Origin: Callaeas wilsoni
Lineage: Eukaryota; Chordata; Aves; Passeriformes; Callaeidae
NCBI GenBank assembly: GCA_013398955.1
Contig: VWPU01010347.1
Coordinates: 1-64,000, forward strand
Direction of reading: 5' to 3'
DNA: 64,000 bases
Shown: piece by piece, positions 48,067 through 61,704 of the stretch
How the letters are laid out: every line of letters begins with the position of its first letter
How positions within the stretch are numbered: position 1 is the stretch's first letter
The notes under the pieces: model-generated
Told to the model about the DNA's origin: nothing
What the model saw: only the letters and a program-made list of their open reading frames with translations
Databases searched by the model: none
Made by a program: the position numbers and the translations under genes

Positions 48067-51000
48067 ATTTCAGAGTTTTGCTTTCATTTGGATTCTTTTT
48101 TTTTAAGAACATCTTCAGATTAGTGTAGAAACATGACATACATAACATTAAAAATGTTTACAATCAAATTTTCTGTCAAAAATAGTTTAGATAGGGTAAT
48201 TTTCAGAACAAATTTTGCCTCTTTGCCTTTCAAGTTATGCATCTTATTTGGAGAATACATTAGTCTCTTCACTGCATACTGTGCATATGCTTAGATAACT
48301 GTTGAGAACAGTCAGTACATATCACAGGAGACAAGTGAAGAAAAACCCTTTTATAATTACATTTTATTACATTAAAATTTAAGGAGACTTTAAAAAATGA
48401 GCATAACATTAAACAAGTATGGAATTAAATAATCATAAAAACAGAAAATTAAGGAAAATTCACTCTCTTTTGTTGCATTTTCCTCTTATAATACAGTATT
48501 TTCCTATTTTTATATTTTATAAATACAGTAAAGTTACAGCTTGCTGTATTTTGGAAATATCCATGTGTTTTCGTTTGTTAAATATATTGTTCGTGCAGGT
48601 GAAAAATAAACTAAGATGTGAGACAACTTTACAACTTTTCACACAAAGTGCAAGAAATGTATTCTGTTCACCACATATGTCCAGCAAAATTGTAAGGGAA
48701 AGTGGCACATCTCTCATCGTGCTTTGCTTTGCCTTTTTTGCCCCAGGTACAAAAGGAAAGTAATTGTTAGCACAGCTCTGCTGATAAATTCTTAACCTGT
48801 CCTCTGTCTTATACAGTAAAAAAAAATTAAATAAAATAAAGTAAAACTTGTTTCTCCTTCTATTGAAATGACAATACTCTCAGTGACTTTGAGAGTTGCC
48901 GATAGGGCACTAAATAAAAAACATGCACTAATTCATACGATTTCAAATACCAGATTTGCTAGCAGAGCACTTGCTCCTAGGAAGGACCGGTCTCCAAAGA
49001 GCATCTTTGGAAGAGTGCAGAACAGAAGCTAGTTACATGTACGCACAGGAGCCCCACCTCCTTCCTTGCCTGGTCACTGGAGCCAACAGGACCCTGCCAT
49101 TTCCATTTGCTCACCCCACACAGGGCAGCAGAAGGGTTCTTCCCCGTTCCCACACACCTATCCCCACGCCAGGCTGAGGGAAGCACAGGTCAGGGGCTGG
49201 AGCCAGTGTGTCCTGTGCACGGGAATATCTCCCCTTGAGTGTCTGGTGTCCATCTGAGTCTCCACAGACAACGGCGAGCCTTCCTGTTAGGCCACGGATA
49301 TTTTACTCCATCTCTTGACAAAACTGTCTCTAAACCAACTGCATGTGTGAAATTCTTACCCCATCCTACTATGGGCAAGTGGGAGCCACAGCAGACATTT
49401 GTTGTTCACTAGAGTCCCACTACCAGTGTCCAAAAAAGATATTTTTTATTTTCTGCTCCTCTTCTCCTCACTCTTTCCAAGTGACCCTTGAGCCCCTGCA
49501 GTTCTTTCCTACCTCACTCAATGGAAGTGTCCTCTGCTGCAATCATCTGACAGCTGATTTCCTAAATGCTCCTTGGCATTCAGATGCATTCACAGATGTA
49601 AATGTTGATAGCAATCAGCTTTAAATCCAGCCTTTTCCTTGGCAGATCATTAGACTGTGAATAAAACATAGAGAAATAAACCTGGATTTCTGATCAGCAG
49701 TAGGTATGCTGATGACTTTCATGTGAGGCATGAATTGTAAGTGTGACAGGACTCATTACCTAAAAATCACTGCTTGGGTTGTGGTTAACTTTCCATGGTA
49801 ACAAAGATAAAACACACTCTCTCCCTCATTAGCTGAGCACTGACAAAACACTGCAGGGATTTTTCTGCTGCACAGAAAACATCTGCCTAGATTCAACTTC
49901 AGGAGGTCTCTCACAGAAGCACTTAGTCCAGGTGAAGTCACACACGTGAGAGCAAAGTCTGTGCCCTGCCCTGGACGCAGGTCAGGGTAGCCACCTTCAC
50001 ACACCCAACTCCAAAAAGTCCCAAAACCCAAAAGCAAAGCTTCCCCTTGCAACAAGCCTCTATGAAGTCAGAGGGACCCCACTCAAGCGGGTTTTCTAAT
50101 CAGTCTTTGTAGTCTCTTGTGTTTTTATTTGCTGAAGAGGCTTCAGTTCACACATGCTCTGGAGAAGTTCACCCCATCTGTGTAGTTTTGTCTCTGGCTT
50201 CATCACTGTCTCACCTGCTGCAACACATTACCTGTAAATCTCCGCAGCCCTAGTGGACTGCCTCTTTCTGCCTCCCTCCTTTCAATTTACCTCTGGTGCC
50301 CATGAAATATTGGACAGAACCACTCTTGTGCTCAGTATGCCAGGACTTCAGCTTTTTATCAGTGTTGTGTTGCATTTCCCTCACCGTTTCTCTTTCCATG
50401 TGGGAGGGCAGTAAAATCCTTGGGGCAGGGATTGCGAGTTAGCAGAATGCTCCTGTGGCTGTGAGGTGAATGCATCACTGGTCCTTAAGGGAAACCTAGA
50501 GATGTTCTTGCTATACAAGAATATCTGCACCCATTTGCATTCATGAATTCATAAAACTAGACAACCTGAACACTTCTAAGACCATTTCTCCCTGAAAACT
50601 AATCTTTAGGTAGCCATATCTCAGAAAATCTACAGAAAACCAAGGGCAGAAGCTTTTTTTTAAGAAAAAATGGCAGGGGATCTGAAAGACCAAAGAAAGG
50701 GCTAAAGAAGAGAAGGTTGTAAATTCCCCTTGATATTATAATAGTAAGTTCATGTTGTGTCTGGATCACATTCTTTTACCGTTAGGGTTTTTTAATAGAT
50801 AATATTGGTTATTAAAAATTGTAAGGATATAAGTATTGCTAGGTATATACAGAAAAAAAAACCCACTGTGCAAATTATGAGTTAAATGAAGCATCCTGTC
50901 ATAAAGACCTGGAAAACCCAATGAACTCTTTTTCTGCTGCTGTGCCCTTGTACAAGGCAGTAACTAGAGGGCAATTTGGAAAATGGAAGATAAGTGCTTG

Positions 51001-52879
51001 TTGGCCTCCAGCTCTGGCAAGCCGTTTTTCTATCAGCAAAAATCCAAGAGCAAGAAAGCATTTGCTGAGACCAGGTATGAGGAAGGAGGAACAGGGAGGT
51101 GAAAGGCTACAAATCACTTCCTATTGTGCCTGACAGTAGAAAATTCTGCCAGCCACACACACTGGCAAGGCACTGTTACTTTCTCCAAATAATCTTACAG
51201 CGTTTTCACAAGGTATTAATCAGGGTTCACAATCCTCCAGGTAGGCAAATAGCACTTCCCATGTTTATCATGTGGATACACAAGTTACTGGATGACAGAG
51301 ATTAACTCAAATTCTTACACCAAGTTAGCAATAGGTTTAGAAAACTCTTTCTGAAATGCAAGGACATATACCTCCATTGGCTTTTGCTGATTCACATATA
51401 AAACCTAGGAGCCCTCCTAGTTGGCTGTAAACACTATAGTGCTTGAAAACACTTCTTTCCAGAGCCAGTGGTGATTCCCAAGGGTCCTGACTTCTTCCCC
51501 CTCAGCAGATCCAGAGACCTCTACCTTTTAGGTGGCCATCTCTCAAGGTACTTTGACTCTTTACTTTCAACTTCATTATAACTCCCTTTCTAAGTTTGTC
51601 TTTGCGACTTTTTATATCTTCTTTGACTGTACCTTATTACTGGTCATGCTGGTGACTATGCTGTGAAGAGAAACTGGTAATTTTTAAAATTACCACTAAT
51701 GTAGAAAGAAGGCCTAAGGGTGAATGAAAGGCAAGGCAGCATATGTGAACTATCAAAGAGGATCCATGTCATGCAGATGAAACCCAACAACAGTTAACTT
51801 TTACGGGTTGCAACTGTGCTGATGTCCCTCTCCTTCCTTAATCACACACGTTTACCTTGTATTGATGCTGGGATGATTTGTATGCTGTGGGTTTCAGCTG
51901 AATTTCAAGAAGAAATGTATTAACACAAAATGAATAGCATTGTGTCAGTTCAGGGTGAGTATTTATTTCTGGTGCGTTGCATTTCTTTTCTGCTGTGCTG
52001 TCAGATTGTCTGCAGGGCAGCAGCACCCAGCATAGCAGGTGAATCACTGCACTTCATTCCACAGCATGATTTATACTTCTTCTGTTTTGGTCATGCTGCT
52101 GCTGCCTCTTGTATTTATTGCTCTTTTCTCAGGCATTACACTTAAGACTAGGATCTTGATCCTCTGTGCTCTCACAACACATAGCACCATTTGTGCCTAC
52201 CAGGGTAGCAAGTGGCTGGATTGGAATGGCTGATTTATAACTAATTTGTACACCACAGTGTGTTTTACATAGAGGCAGAGTAGGCAGCTCTCTACTGTGG
52301 CAGATTATTAAGGGCTGCAAGACTAAAGCCTGTAGCAAGGCTGAAGGAAGGAGACCATCTGGGACACCCAACAGCAGCTGTGCGATGGTGACTGTCCTGG
52401 GCTTCACCTTCCGTGAGGGTCTGCGGGTCACTGGGCTACCAAGGGCTCATCTCTGGTACAAGGTAATACAGTCTTACTTACAGTTCTGATCTCCACCTGC
52501 CTCTACCCCTTCCCAAGGGATATGGAGGTTTACTGACTCCCCCCCAGAATCCCTTCCCCTGGCTGTCAATCCCACACTGCCTGGGGTGGATCTGGCAGCC
52601 GTGCTCAGTACCAGCACAGGATGGGAGCAGAGGGAGGTGCACAGAGGGACCAGGCACAGCACAGGAAGAACTCAATCATCTGTTACAGGAACCAAGGAGG
52701 TTTAAGAGTCACAGCCTCTTCACCTCTTGAGAAGGTCAGATTTCAGGATAACGGCTCTATTAGAGCCTTGAAGATTGGACTATGAAGAGAACAAAAGATT
52801 TACTCTATTAACGTCTTTGAAGGTTACTCAACACAATTTTGTCTATGCAGTAATACGCTTTGTTTCTTGTAAATGACAG
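48067..52879. other. Unique noncoding DNA, GC-richer at 48.96-49.27 kb
   Basis: No gene or transposon is recognised. A GC-richer patch at about 48,960-49,270 yields overlapping frames under 75 codons. The 114-codon plus frame at 48419-48763 lies in AT-rich DNA and has no recognisable features. I looked here for exons that could join the candidate last exon at 52,880 and found none that I could defend. Confidence 0.45.
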
Positions 52880-53088
52880 TGCATGCTGCAGATGATGAGA
52901 ATCTGTTCCATGCTTGTGCCTCTCAAATCCTTCAAGGATCAGAACTGTTTGACAAAGAAGTTGGTATTGCTGGGGGAATCCAGCCAATAAAACACTTCTT
53001 CATCCACTCCAAAGGCATTAAATCAGATCAGCTACAGGAACTGATGACAAGAACTAGCTGGAATCCACTTTTAAAACACCATCTTTAG
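52880..53088 (+). CDS. Candidate terminal coding exon, unknown family
   Basis: A pyrimidine-rich run and AG (tttgtttcttgtaaatgacag, AG at 52878-52879) precede an open frame that ends at tandem TAG TAG stops (53089-53094). An ATTAAA polyadenylation signal follows 63 bases later (53157-53162). The roughly 69-residue peptide is hydrophilic with balanced charge (starting HAADDENLFHAC, ending SWNPLLKHHL) and lacks the Cys/Leu/Ser bias of most chance frames in the window. It has no visible domain, signal peptide or membrane segment. An in-frame ATG also exists at 52873, directly after a TAA, giving 71 codons. It could be a real last exon of a gene whose other exons I cannot see, a fragment of a processed pseudogene, or chance. 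I recognise no family. Confidence 0.25.
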
Positions 53089-53094
53089 TAGCCT

Positions 53095-55038
53095 AGCTGC
53101 TGGCTGAGTGCAGCCAGCACAAGAAGTTTTGTATTGTAAAAAAGTTCTTGATGGTTATTAAATTCCTAAGGTCAAAATTAGATCATGCCAGTGGGCTCTG
53201 CAGGAGAGTCACATAGAAATTTCTATGCTGCATTATTCATTAACCATATATAATTTCACTTGCTGGAAAAAAAAGTATTTTTGCAAATAGTAGAAGCCAG
53301 AAATATTTGTGGTGATAGGACTGTCTCTTTTGCTCTGAGTATTTGCAGGGGCTAGAAAAACAAGGCTCCTTACTGCAAAATAGGCAGTAAAGCTGAGTTC
53401 CTGAGTCATTTATAGGAGAAAATACTGTGCAGGCAAAGAAGAACATGCAGTAGTATTTACAGAAAGGAAACCTTCAAAACTGTTGTGGAGTGTTACAAAG
53501 AGGATGATTTTTAACCACATTATCCATTCTCATAATCGAAGGAACAATTCCACCTTGTTCTTTTCTCATACAACCATTTAATGTCTTTTGCAAGGCAGGA
53601 TAGAACTTATATACTAGCACTTATATACTACAACCTACACATTAACTTGGTTTACAATGTCCTACAAATGTTCTCCAGTGGAAATTCTGGGAAAGGTCTT
53701 ACAATTCTATTGGCCTTTCCACAATATTTATTATTGTTTTGTTCCAATTCTATGTTTAAGAAAATGGTGCCTGCCTTTACCCAGTCTGGGCTTGACCAAA
53801 GAGGTTTTATCTAGTCCTACATTTCATTATGTCATGTTGGTGACATTTCCAATAGGCTGCCACTGATGCATGAATAACCTCAATTAATTTCTTGAGAGAT
53901 AAGGAAGGAGAGGGCATCAGATCCATGCAAAGTGCAAAAGCAGTCAAAACTATCCTGAAACATTGGAGGGAATAAACCTCACTTTTTTCATGACCTTGAA
54001 ACCTGAGAAATCCCCAATTCGACTGAAAATGGATAAGAGACGTTTGCTTTTTAGTCATCTAGAAAGTGAAAATCCATTTGACAGGTGTCACAACATCCTG
54101 ACTGCTGGATAACCCCCAGGGACAACAGGCAATGCATCTACTTGGCACCTTGATACTGCAGGTATCAATGCCAGCCAGAAAGAAACCCCACACCAGCATT
54201 CCTCCTCAAGGTCCACTGTGGAGGACAAGCAAGGTAACAGAATGTGGCAGTGTCCCTGAGTTAGCTCTGCAGCTGGAAAAACCCAGATGGTCACTCCATG
54301 ATTCTAAAGGGTCAGTAGGTCAACGCTGGAAAAATGCATCCCGTGTTTTCCTACCAGGCTTCTCTCTCCCTGAGCTGCTTCAAAGGCATTCATATACTGA
54401 CCTTTTCCGGAGTGTCAGTGAATAACAAAGTAAAACCCAAGTAGTTTTGGTTTTGGGTTGTTTTCCAGTTCTTTGTGACAATAAAACTGCTAAGAATCCA
54501 GAACTTTCTAATAGGCTGGACATTTTAAATTTTATGGGTTACTGCAGGTCCAGCAGTAACACCTGTGTTCAGTTTCAAAGAGAATTCCTGGGAAATAATA
54601 ACTGTCAGTCATATTCATGTCAACTTCTCTATGCTGCCTTGTTCAGTGAATGTCATCTTGAAACTTTTATTCCCCCAGTGCATCCTTGAGTCAACCACTG
54701 CCATTGAGTTGCCAAGGTATAAAACTGGAAGAAAGTGAACAATAAAAAAAAAAATTAGGAGAAACAGTAAGGTATGAGAACAAGCTTTGGAAAGAGATTA
54801 TTAAAATGGGCTGCTACCCTCCTGATTCTTTCAGAAGGCTGCATGCTTGCCATACTCCCTCTATGTCTATATCTACATAGATCTGTACCTACATATGCTG
54901 CTATCTACATAGATCTTATTTTTGCAGAATTATCTTTAAAAGGTGAATATATTTCTAACGAACATCTTTGTCTTGTGTCAGCTCTGTATATTCTTTTTCA
55001 TCCTTACCTCCTATTTATCCATTTGTGACCCTGGCCAA
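53095..55038. other. Unique noncoding DNA left of the solo LTR
   Basis: No gene is recognised. A 14-bp motif ATCTACATAGATCT occurs twice (54871-54884 and 54903-54916, 32 bp apart) in a TA-rich stretch. Small frames below 100 codons have no recognisable features. Confidence 0.5.
53157..53162 (+). promoter_or_regulatory. ATTAAA polyadenylation-signal variant
   Basis: ATTAAA lies 63 bases after the second stop of the candidate exon ending at 53088. It is the second most common vertebrate poly(A) signal, but it is frequent by chance in AT-rich DNA. Confidence 0.25.
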
Positions 55039-55600
55039 TGTGCTGGTCTTGGCTGGGGTAGAGTTAATTTTCTTCACAGCAGTTGGCATGGGGCTGTGTT
55101 TTAGGTCTGTGCTGAATACAGGCTTGATAATACACAGATGTTTCAATAACTGCTGAGCAGAGCTTACACAGAGCCAAGACCTTTTCTTCTTCTTGTACTG
55201 ACACTGGCAAAGGAAGCTGGGAGGAGTCACAGCCAGGACAGGTGACCCCAGCTGACCAAAGGGATATTCCAGACTGTATAACATCATAGTATATAAAGTG
55301 GAGAGAAGGAGGAAGGGGGGATATTTGGAGTGATGGAGTTTCTTCCCAAGTCACCATTACACGTGATGGGGCCCTGCTGTCCTGGAGATGGCTGAACACC
55401 TGCCTGCCTGTGGGAAGCTGTGAATTAATGCCTTCGTTTGCTTTGCTTGTGTGCATGGCTCTTGCTTTCACTATTAAACTCTCTTTATCTCAACTTATGC
55501 ATTTTCCAGGTTTTCCCCTTCTGATTCTCTCCCCAGTTCAACCGAGGGGGAAAATGAGTGAACCTGGGGCTGGGCTGCTGGCTGGCGTTAAACCATGACT
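55039..55600 (+). mobile_element. Solo LTR of an avian ERVL-type retrovirus
   Basis: The element runs from TGTGCTGGTCTTGGCTGG to GGCGTTAAACCATGACT, the 5' and 3' landmarks of a common avian ERVL-like LTR. Inside are the family's GTTAATTTTCTTC, GGGAGGAGTCACAGCC and CCAAAGGGATATTCC blocks, a TATA box (tatataaa, 55290-55297), an ATTAAA poly(A) signal (55473-55478), then CTCTTTATCTCAAC and a late GAGGGGGAAAATGAGTG. Length is about 562 bp. The flanks GCCAA (55034-55038) and GCCAG (55601-55605) form a 5-bp target duplication with one mismatch, as ERVL insertions make. No gag, pol or env remains, so recombination between two LTRs deleted the interior. U3, R and U5 order is intact. It may act as a promoter or poly(A) site for nearby transcripts. 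Confidence 0.92.
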
Positions 55601-58600
55601 GCCAGGAACAAAAACTTACATGTGTAAACTGCTTGTTCTGTGAAGCAGATTGCCTTAACCAAGAATTTCAAAAGCCACTTGACACAACTTCCTGTGTTCT
55701 GGTCAAGACTTTTCGCAGGTTTTGGTGACTCTGTTGGATAAACCTCTCTAAGATATAGCAGGTAGGGACCCATCAGTCTTTGAAACTCCTCTGGGCTTTT
55801 TTTCCAATTTTGCTTTGTGATTTAATTTGTTCTGCAGTTCTGAGGTGACTTGTAAAGAGGGGATTGCTAGTATTCCAAATACCAGGAACAATAGTCAGAA
55901 ATATAGATTTTTACTACTTCAGCACATCAAAAACTAAATGGATTTCCTGGATTACTACATTTAGTCCCTGCTGCATATCCTAAAATCATAAATTTGTACA
56001 ATTAAAAATCTGTTTCCTGCTTATGCTGCTTCTTTCCCAGAATAGCTTTCCATACTACTGAGAAATCCTCCCATTTTCACAATTTCTTGCAGAGTTCCTA
56101 GCAAACGCAGAAGAGCTCCCTGCCGTGCTTTGTATCTGGTCACTCTTCAGCTCTGTTTCTCCTGGGCACTAGATATGGGTTCTACATGGCTCATTTTCCC
56201 TATTTTCTACTTTTTGCCTTGATTTCCCTCTCATTTGTTACAATTTGACCCCTCTGTTTAAAAAAATAGCACTTTTTACGCTCAAATTGACTCTGAGTAA
56301 GTTTGTGATGGAAGTGGAATAAAGTCCCCCTTTCTTCTTGCAACACCTGATACTTTCATTAACACAACCTCTGTACAGCATTTCCTTTTTTTTGTGCCTC
56401 TGTCATTTCCAGTTTATCATTCTTTCTATAAATTTTATCTCCCCTGTCCTTCTCAGTGGTGCTGCTGCCTCTTCAGGATGATTATGAACTCAGTGGTAGG
56501 CTACCAAGCACTTAAAAGCCATAAAAAAGATGTGTTGCACTTTATCTTGGGCTCAGGATACGTTGGGGTATCTATTCTTTATTGGCATTATTTCTGCTTT
56601 CTTTTTTTTCCCAGCTTCCAGCAGTGGCTTGCAACAATAGCAATGATAACAATGAAGCAGCTGAAAATGTTGCTGTTATTTTGATTTAATGAGCCCTCTA
56701 TTCTGTAAAAGAGTCAATACTTCCCAAAAATAACGTCAATGCTTCCTGTAAGATGACAAGAGGGAGTGGAAAATTTTGTGTGAGTAGCAGAGTCTTTTCT
56801 CAGTCACTATTCATCCTTGAAGACTGATGGTAGAAAAAAACTCCTATGTTGTTTGCTGCCTGGTAAACCAAGCACAGGGAGTTAATGATTATTAAAACTT
56901 CTGCAGTAGCAGAACAGGATCTTTTATCTGAAAACAAGGATTTGCACTACTTCTTGCATGATGAAATCATGCTTTCACAATAAACAGGATGGAATTGTGT
57001 CTCTCCATTCATGCAGGTGCCCACGACAAAAACAAAGAACAACCTCTCTGCAAAGAGGGACAGACCCCAATAAGCACATGTGTGTCAGGAAAACTGCATC
57101 TGCCTTAGATATGGGCAATTTGATGATTACACACCTCTTTCACACCACTGTGAAAGGCCTGGCTTCTCTGTGTGTTCATTCCAAGCTGAACCTGTCTCAT
57201 CTATTAAATAGACACACAGCTCTTCACAGTCTTGTAGATAAAATTACATATGAGGAAGATGACAATCTCTTTCAAAAATATGTTCCATCTTAAAAAAACC
57301 AATGTCTACTACTGAAGAATCCAATGTAATCTTTGGTAGTTAAGTTCCATGACTACTTTCCCTAACAATTAGAAAAATAATTTATTACTTGTCTGAAATT
57401 TAAGGGTTAATCATGAATCCTGTATCTGCTCAGGAACATTTTCAAGTAATGAAAATTTAGTCTTTGCAAACTTTTTTTTTTCATATTTTTGAAAACTTAA
57501 GATTTATAAAGTAGAATTTTAATGAATGCTTTAGAGAACTGGTAGACAAGATAAACAGTCTAAAACAGAATAGCTAAATCGAGGAAAAGGAAAAAGATAG
57601 AAATTATTTATGTGAGAACAAGGATGCAGGACAAATATAGAAATCATTTCTAAAAAACTTATGATCCTCTAAATTAAGATGTCTCCAGTCAACAGAATCA
57701 AGCATCGAAGTCCTGTGCTTCAGAGTCCTAAATTTCCATCCTTTTTCTGCTAGACAGAAATGCCATCTCTCCCCATACTTCCAATGAACATGTGTTTAAT
57801 TATTGTTGTGGCTTCTTTCCAAACACATTTCTCAGTGTCAAAGCATGCACTAGTCTCCCACAGTTCTTGTGCCACCCCTGCCTGTCCCATAAAGAATCAC
57901 AGACATGATGCCATGTCCCAAATGCTCTGTGTTTCTGGCTTAGACGACTGAGCTCAGTCACTATCTCACATGCTAACACTACTGAATAGTGTTATATCCA
58001 GAGGTTCAACCTGGAGCTGAACCCCACAGGGGCTTGGAACATTTCAGTTCTCCAGTGCCTGTAGTGCCGTTTGAGATATCCACCAGGGCTGGCAGAGATG
58101 GCTCAGCACCTATAGGAAAGTCTTCCTATCCTGGATAAGAGTGTTCAGTCAGGCACCTTGTACACAGCACTGGATTGAAATACCCACGCTATCCCCTGTG
58201 TGTCCTGGAGATCAGTCCAGTTAAGTTCAATCCATTTATTTATTAGAGATCTATATTATACTAAGTCAGAGAGGCAAAGCTTATGATTCCAAATTCATAA
58301 CCTTTGGTTTTATCACAGGTGCTGCAGTAGCTCAAAACAAAGCCAGATTAATATGCAGAAATCTCTAACAGCATTTATCCTCACTGTTGATTACACTTAA
58401 CAAACTTTCCATCATGTCACTTAATTCCCCCCTGCCTCCTTCAGAATCATAAATTAGAATGTCACCTACAAGAACACCCTTCAGAAACTTTTCTTCAGAA
58501 AGCCTCAGGAACAGAGTTATCGACCTTGGAACAGAAAAAGAGAGAAGAATGAAGAATCCAAGCCTCTTCTATGTTTGATATGAATAGGAATCAACAGCTT

Positions 58601-59417
58601 CAAGAACTGAAAAATATTTAATGAAACTGTGGTTTTTCAGAATATTTAGCCCAACTCCCTGTCTAACTAGTAAAGCATTATAGAAGTTTTGTTTATTGGT
58701 TGTCCAGATAATACTAACCCTTTATCCTAATAAACACAGATATTAAAATCAACATATAATTAATAGATGAGCCACCACAGCTCTGAAGAGCTTAGTTTTA
58801 ACATCAGAATTAGGCTGCAATCATATGGAGCTTTACATAAGCAAGCTGATTTTATTCCTCAATGGCTTTTCAATTAGTGTTCTTTGTTTATAGCCATCTC
58901 AGGCATTGTGCAGTGCAGACATTGCTATAGAACAAGCTACCACATGGTACCATCCCAAGACAGAGCCCCTACAGTACAGCCATTCAAGTCTATTGAAGTC
59001 AAATGCTAAATTTTCATTGATGCCTGTATTTATTGCTTTTGCATCCAGGTTTTTCTGTGCTTCTTTATCTGCCACAGAGAGATGGTGTTCTGACAACAGA
59101 TGCTTTCTGAGCTCATCTCAGTGCTGCATATTCCCACTCGAATGCCCACTTGTCACTTTGCCTGGCTGTCCAATTTGTGCTTTTGTAAAGTACTCATCTC
59201 TAGCAGCATCAGTTACTCTGGAAATCATTAGAAATGGAACAAACACACATGGTTTTTGTTGACTACTAAAAGCAATCCTCCTCTTCACACTGAATGAGGC
59301 AATGGTAACTATTGGGCTCAGAGCCATGCAAGAGCAGAATTAATCTTTTTGTACCATAAGACTGTGTCAGATGCCAATGACCTTTACTGAAACAGAAACA
59401 TATGAAAATATGACCTC
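55601..59417. other. Unique AT-rich noncoding DNA
   Basis: No gene or recognisable repeat. Frames reach 111 codons (56958-57293, plus) and have no recognisable domain. A T-run occurs at about 57472-57481. Confidence 0.5.
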
Positions 59418-59530
59418 AGAGGAGAGATTGAAAGAATTAGCATTGTTTAGACTAGAAGAAAGTAGCAAGATACATGACAACAGCACTGAAACATGTGAAA
59501 GGTAACTTCAGTGGGCAACCTGTTCTCCAG
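59418..59530 (+). mobile_element. Old CR1 LINE fragment (late ORF2)
   Basis: agaggagagattgaaagaattagcattgtttagactagaagaaag corresponds to the late ORF2 part of CR1 (usually read ERLKELALFSLEERR). It continues through acatgacaacagcactgaaacatgtgaaagg and ends in gggcaacctgttctcc. Several indels relative to the consensus break the frame. Neither the 3' UTR nor the terminal repeat is present, so it is an internal remnant. The wording of this segment suggests an older CR1 subfamily than the copy at 42567. Confidence 0.75.
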
Positions 59531-61704
59531 AAGCCACTCCACGTAGGTGTCCTACTTCAATGGGTATATTGAGCAATTTGATACATATCATAGTGGGGAG
59601 GGTATGTTTATAAAGACAGTATCACCTTTTTGTGATGTGATATAATGTATTTCTCAGGCCCCTGGCATTTTGCAGCTGGAGGATGTGATCCTAGCCAGAG
59701 AACTGCTAAATGTTGGCAGATTCACAGCACAAGACAAGTCCTACCTCAGCAAGTGCTTCATGTTATCTAGGCTTATCTTTCCTCTTGAACCTCCCTTGTA
59801 AACGGAGAGGGGTAGAAAATAGATTCCCTGTCACATAGCAGAATCCAGTTCCTGTCACCTTCCAGCTGGACTCCCACTTGGAAAAACAGGAAGCAAACTT
59901 TTATCATTGAAATTGCTGAGCTGGGTCCAAACTGAGTTGGTGCCCTGGTGACATTTGAGTAGCAGTGATATTTTTTTTGTTGTTTTCAAGTATGACTTTG
60001 AAGCAGCAAGATCCAGTGCTCCACATCTCTTATTGATCTTGGCTGCTGAATGTTTTATGACAGGGAGTCGCCCTGCGTGAATTCGGAATAGGAGATCAAT
60101 AGGCTGCTTAAGATGTCGTGCTGTGTTTAGATGACTGACACGCTTCCTTTCCAACACCACCACCACTCCTAACCCCCTTCTTTCAACAATCCACCCTAGC
60201 CCTGACCTTTTTCCAGGTGTACCCATTGAAAGGTTTCACCTGTGGTGTTATTACCTTTCTGATGTACACCTTAAGAGACTGGACACTCAATTGGCCTGTG
60301 ACTTTTCTTATTATCAACATAATTAACACCAGGACACAGTCTGTAGGAAGGAAATAAGCCTGCTTTCCTTGCACCTTCAAAGTTTCCATTCCAAGGACAG
60401 ACTCCTAGAAAAGGAAGTTTTGCATAAGGAGTACATTATGTCTTATTTTCCTTTCAAGGAAATATAGATTTATGCTTCGTCTTTATTTAGGGACATTCTT
60501 AAGGACTTCACCAGAGTAGAGTGCTCTAAACCAAATACTCTTTCGAGCTCACAGAGGCAGCTGTGCTGTTTCTCAGACTACATGCCCTCAGCTCCTCTGG
60601 GTCTGGGAACAAAGGAGCTGTAACCCAGCCACAGAATAGCTCCCCCCTCTATGGAACAGAGATGTAGTTTCCTTGTCCCTGTCTCCCATGTCTGAGCTCA
60701 GAAGATAATGCAATGATAAGAGAGACATGACAGGAGCACCAGTGGTGAGGTGGAAGCCCTTTCACTGAGAACTGGGCACAGATCAATGCATTTCATAGAC
60801 ACCAACACCTCACATGCTCAGTACCTGATGCAGCTCGCTCCAAACAGTGCTCACCCCAATTAAGCAATGACAGCCCCACAACTTTCTTGGCTGTGGCACA
60901 GCTCTAAGGAGGCAAGGGCTGCTGTCCCTCCTGGAGGTCTGGGATAAGCAAAGTACCTTTATGAGCCCTCTCAGTGGCAAGGTGACCTGTAAAACCACAT
61001 TTCTAAGGCTTCTCCGTATCACTGTGCCCCAGCTTTGCTATTTCTACTTCTCATAAGCGAGCTCAACTGCACTCCTTCACCTGTCAGGGAAGGAAAATGT
61101 AATTCTGTGTCACTGCCTTGAGTCAGTTCAGGTTCTGGAACTACCCATCAGATTAGACTTCAAGGGAGAAACAGAACTCTCACCATTGAAATCCTCTGTC
61201 CCCTCCTGCTTACTCAGAAGAATACATTTTGATTCAAAAGCTATATTTGAATTTAAGAGCAGTGAATAAATAGCCTAATGAATATTCTAATTAACTTTTT
61301 AAGAAGCGTTGGCTAAAAAAATCTTATTCTATTCTGTTACTTACATTTATAGTGGAGAAGAGATTAAGCACAGAGCTCAGTTCCTATCCCAGATGACTGA
61401 CCAGGGTTTATAGGCTGTGGCACCAACCATAGCAACCAAGGAGTCATCCTAGCGACTCTCGTGCCAATTAGCTGCTTTCTAATAGACAGGAAAATGTGAT
61501 CAGTCTTATGTTGAGAATAGAACCAGCAAAACTGAAATCAAACAACATTTTGTGCTGTCACAAACCAAGTATTTGCCCTTTATGAAAAATGTTGATTTCC
61601 TTTAGAATTCCTTTTCATTAAAAATGTCTCAAGCTTTCTACACATTAAAAACTACAAAATTTTGCTTATTGTCTTTATGACTGCCAGAACTGCTAACATG
61701 TTCT
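59531..61704. other. Unique noncoding DNA
   Basis: No gene is recognised. A 123-codon minus frame (59855-60226) has no visible domain and overlaps T-rich sequence at 59971-59978. Nothing else is supported. Confidence 0.5.
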
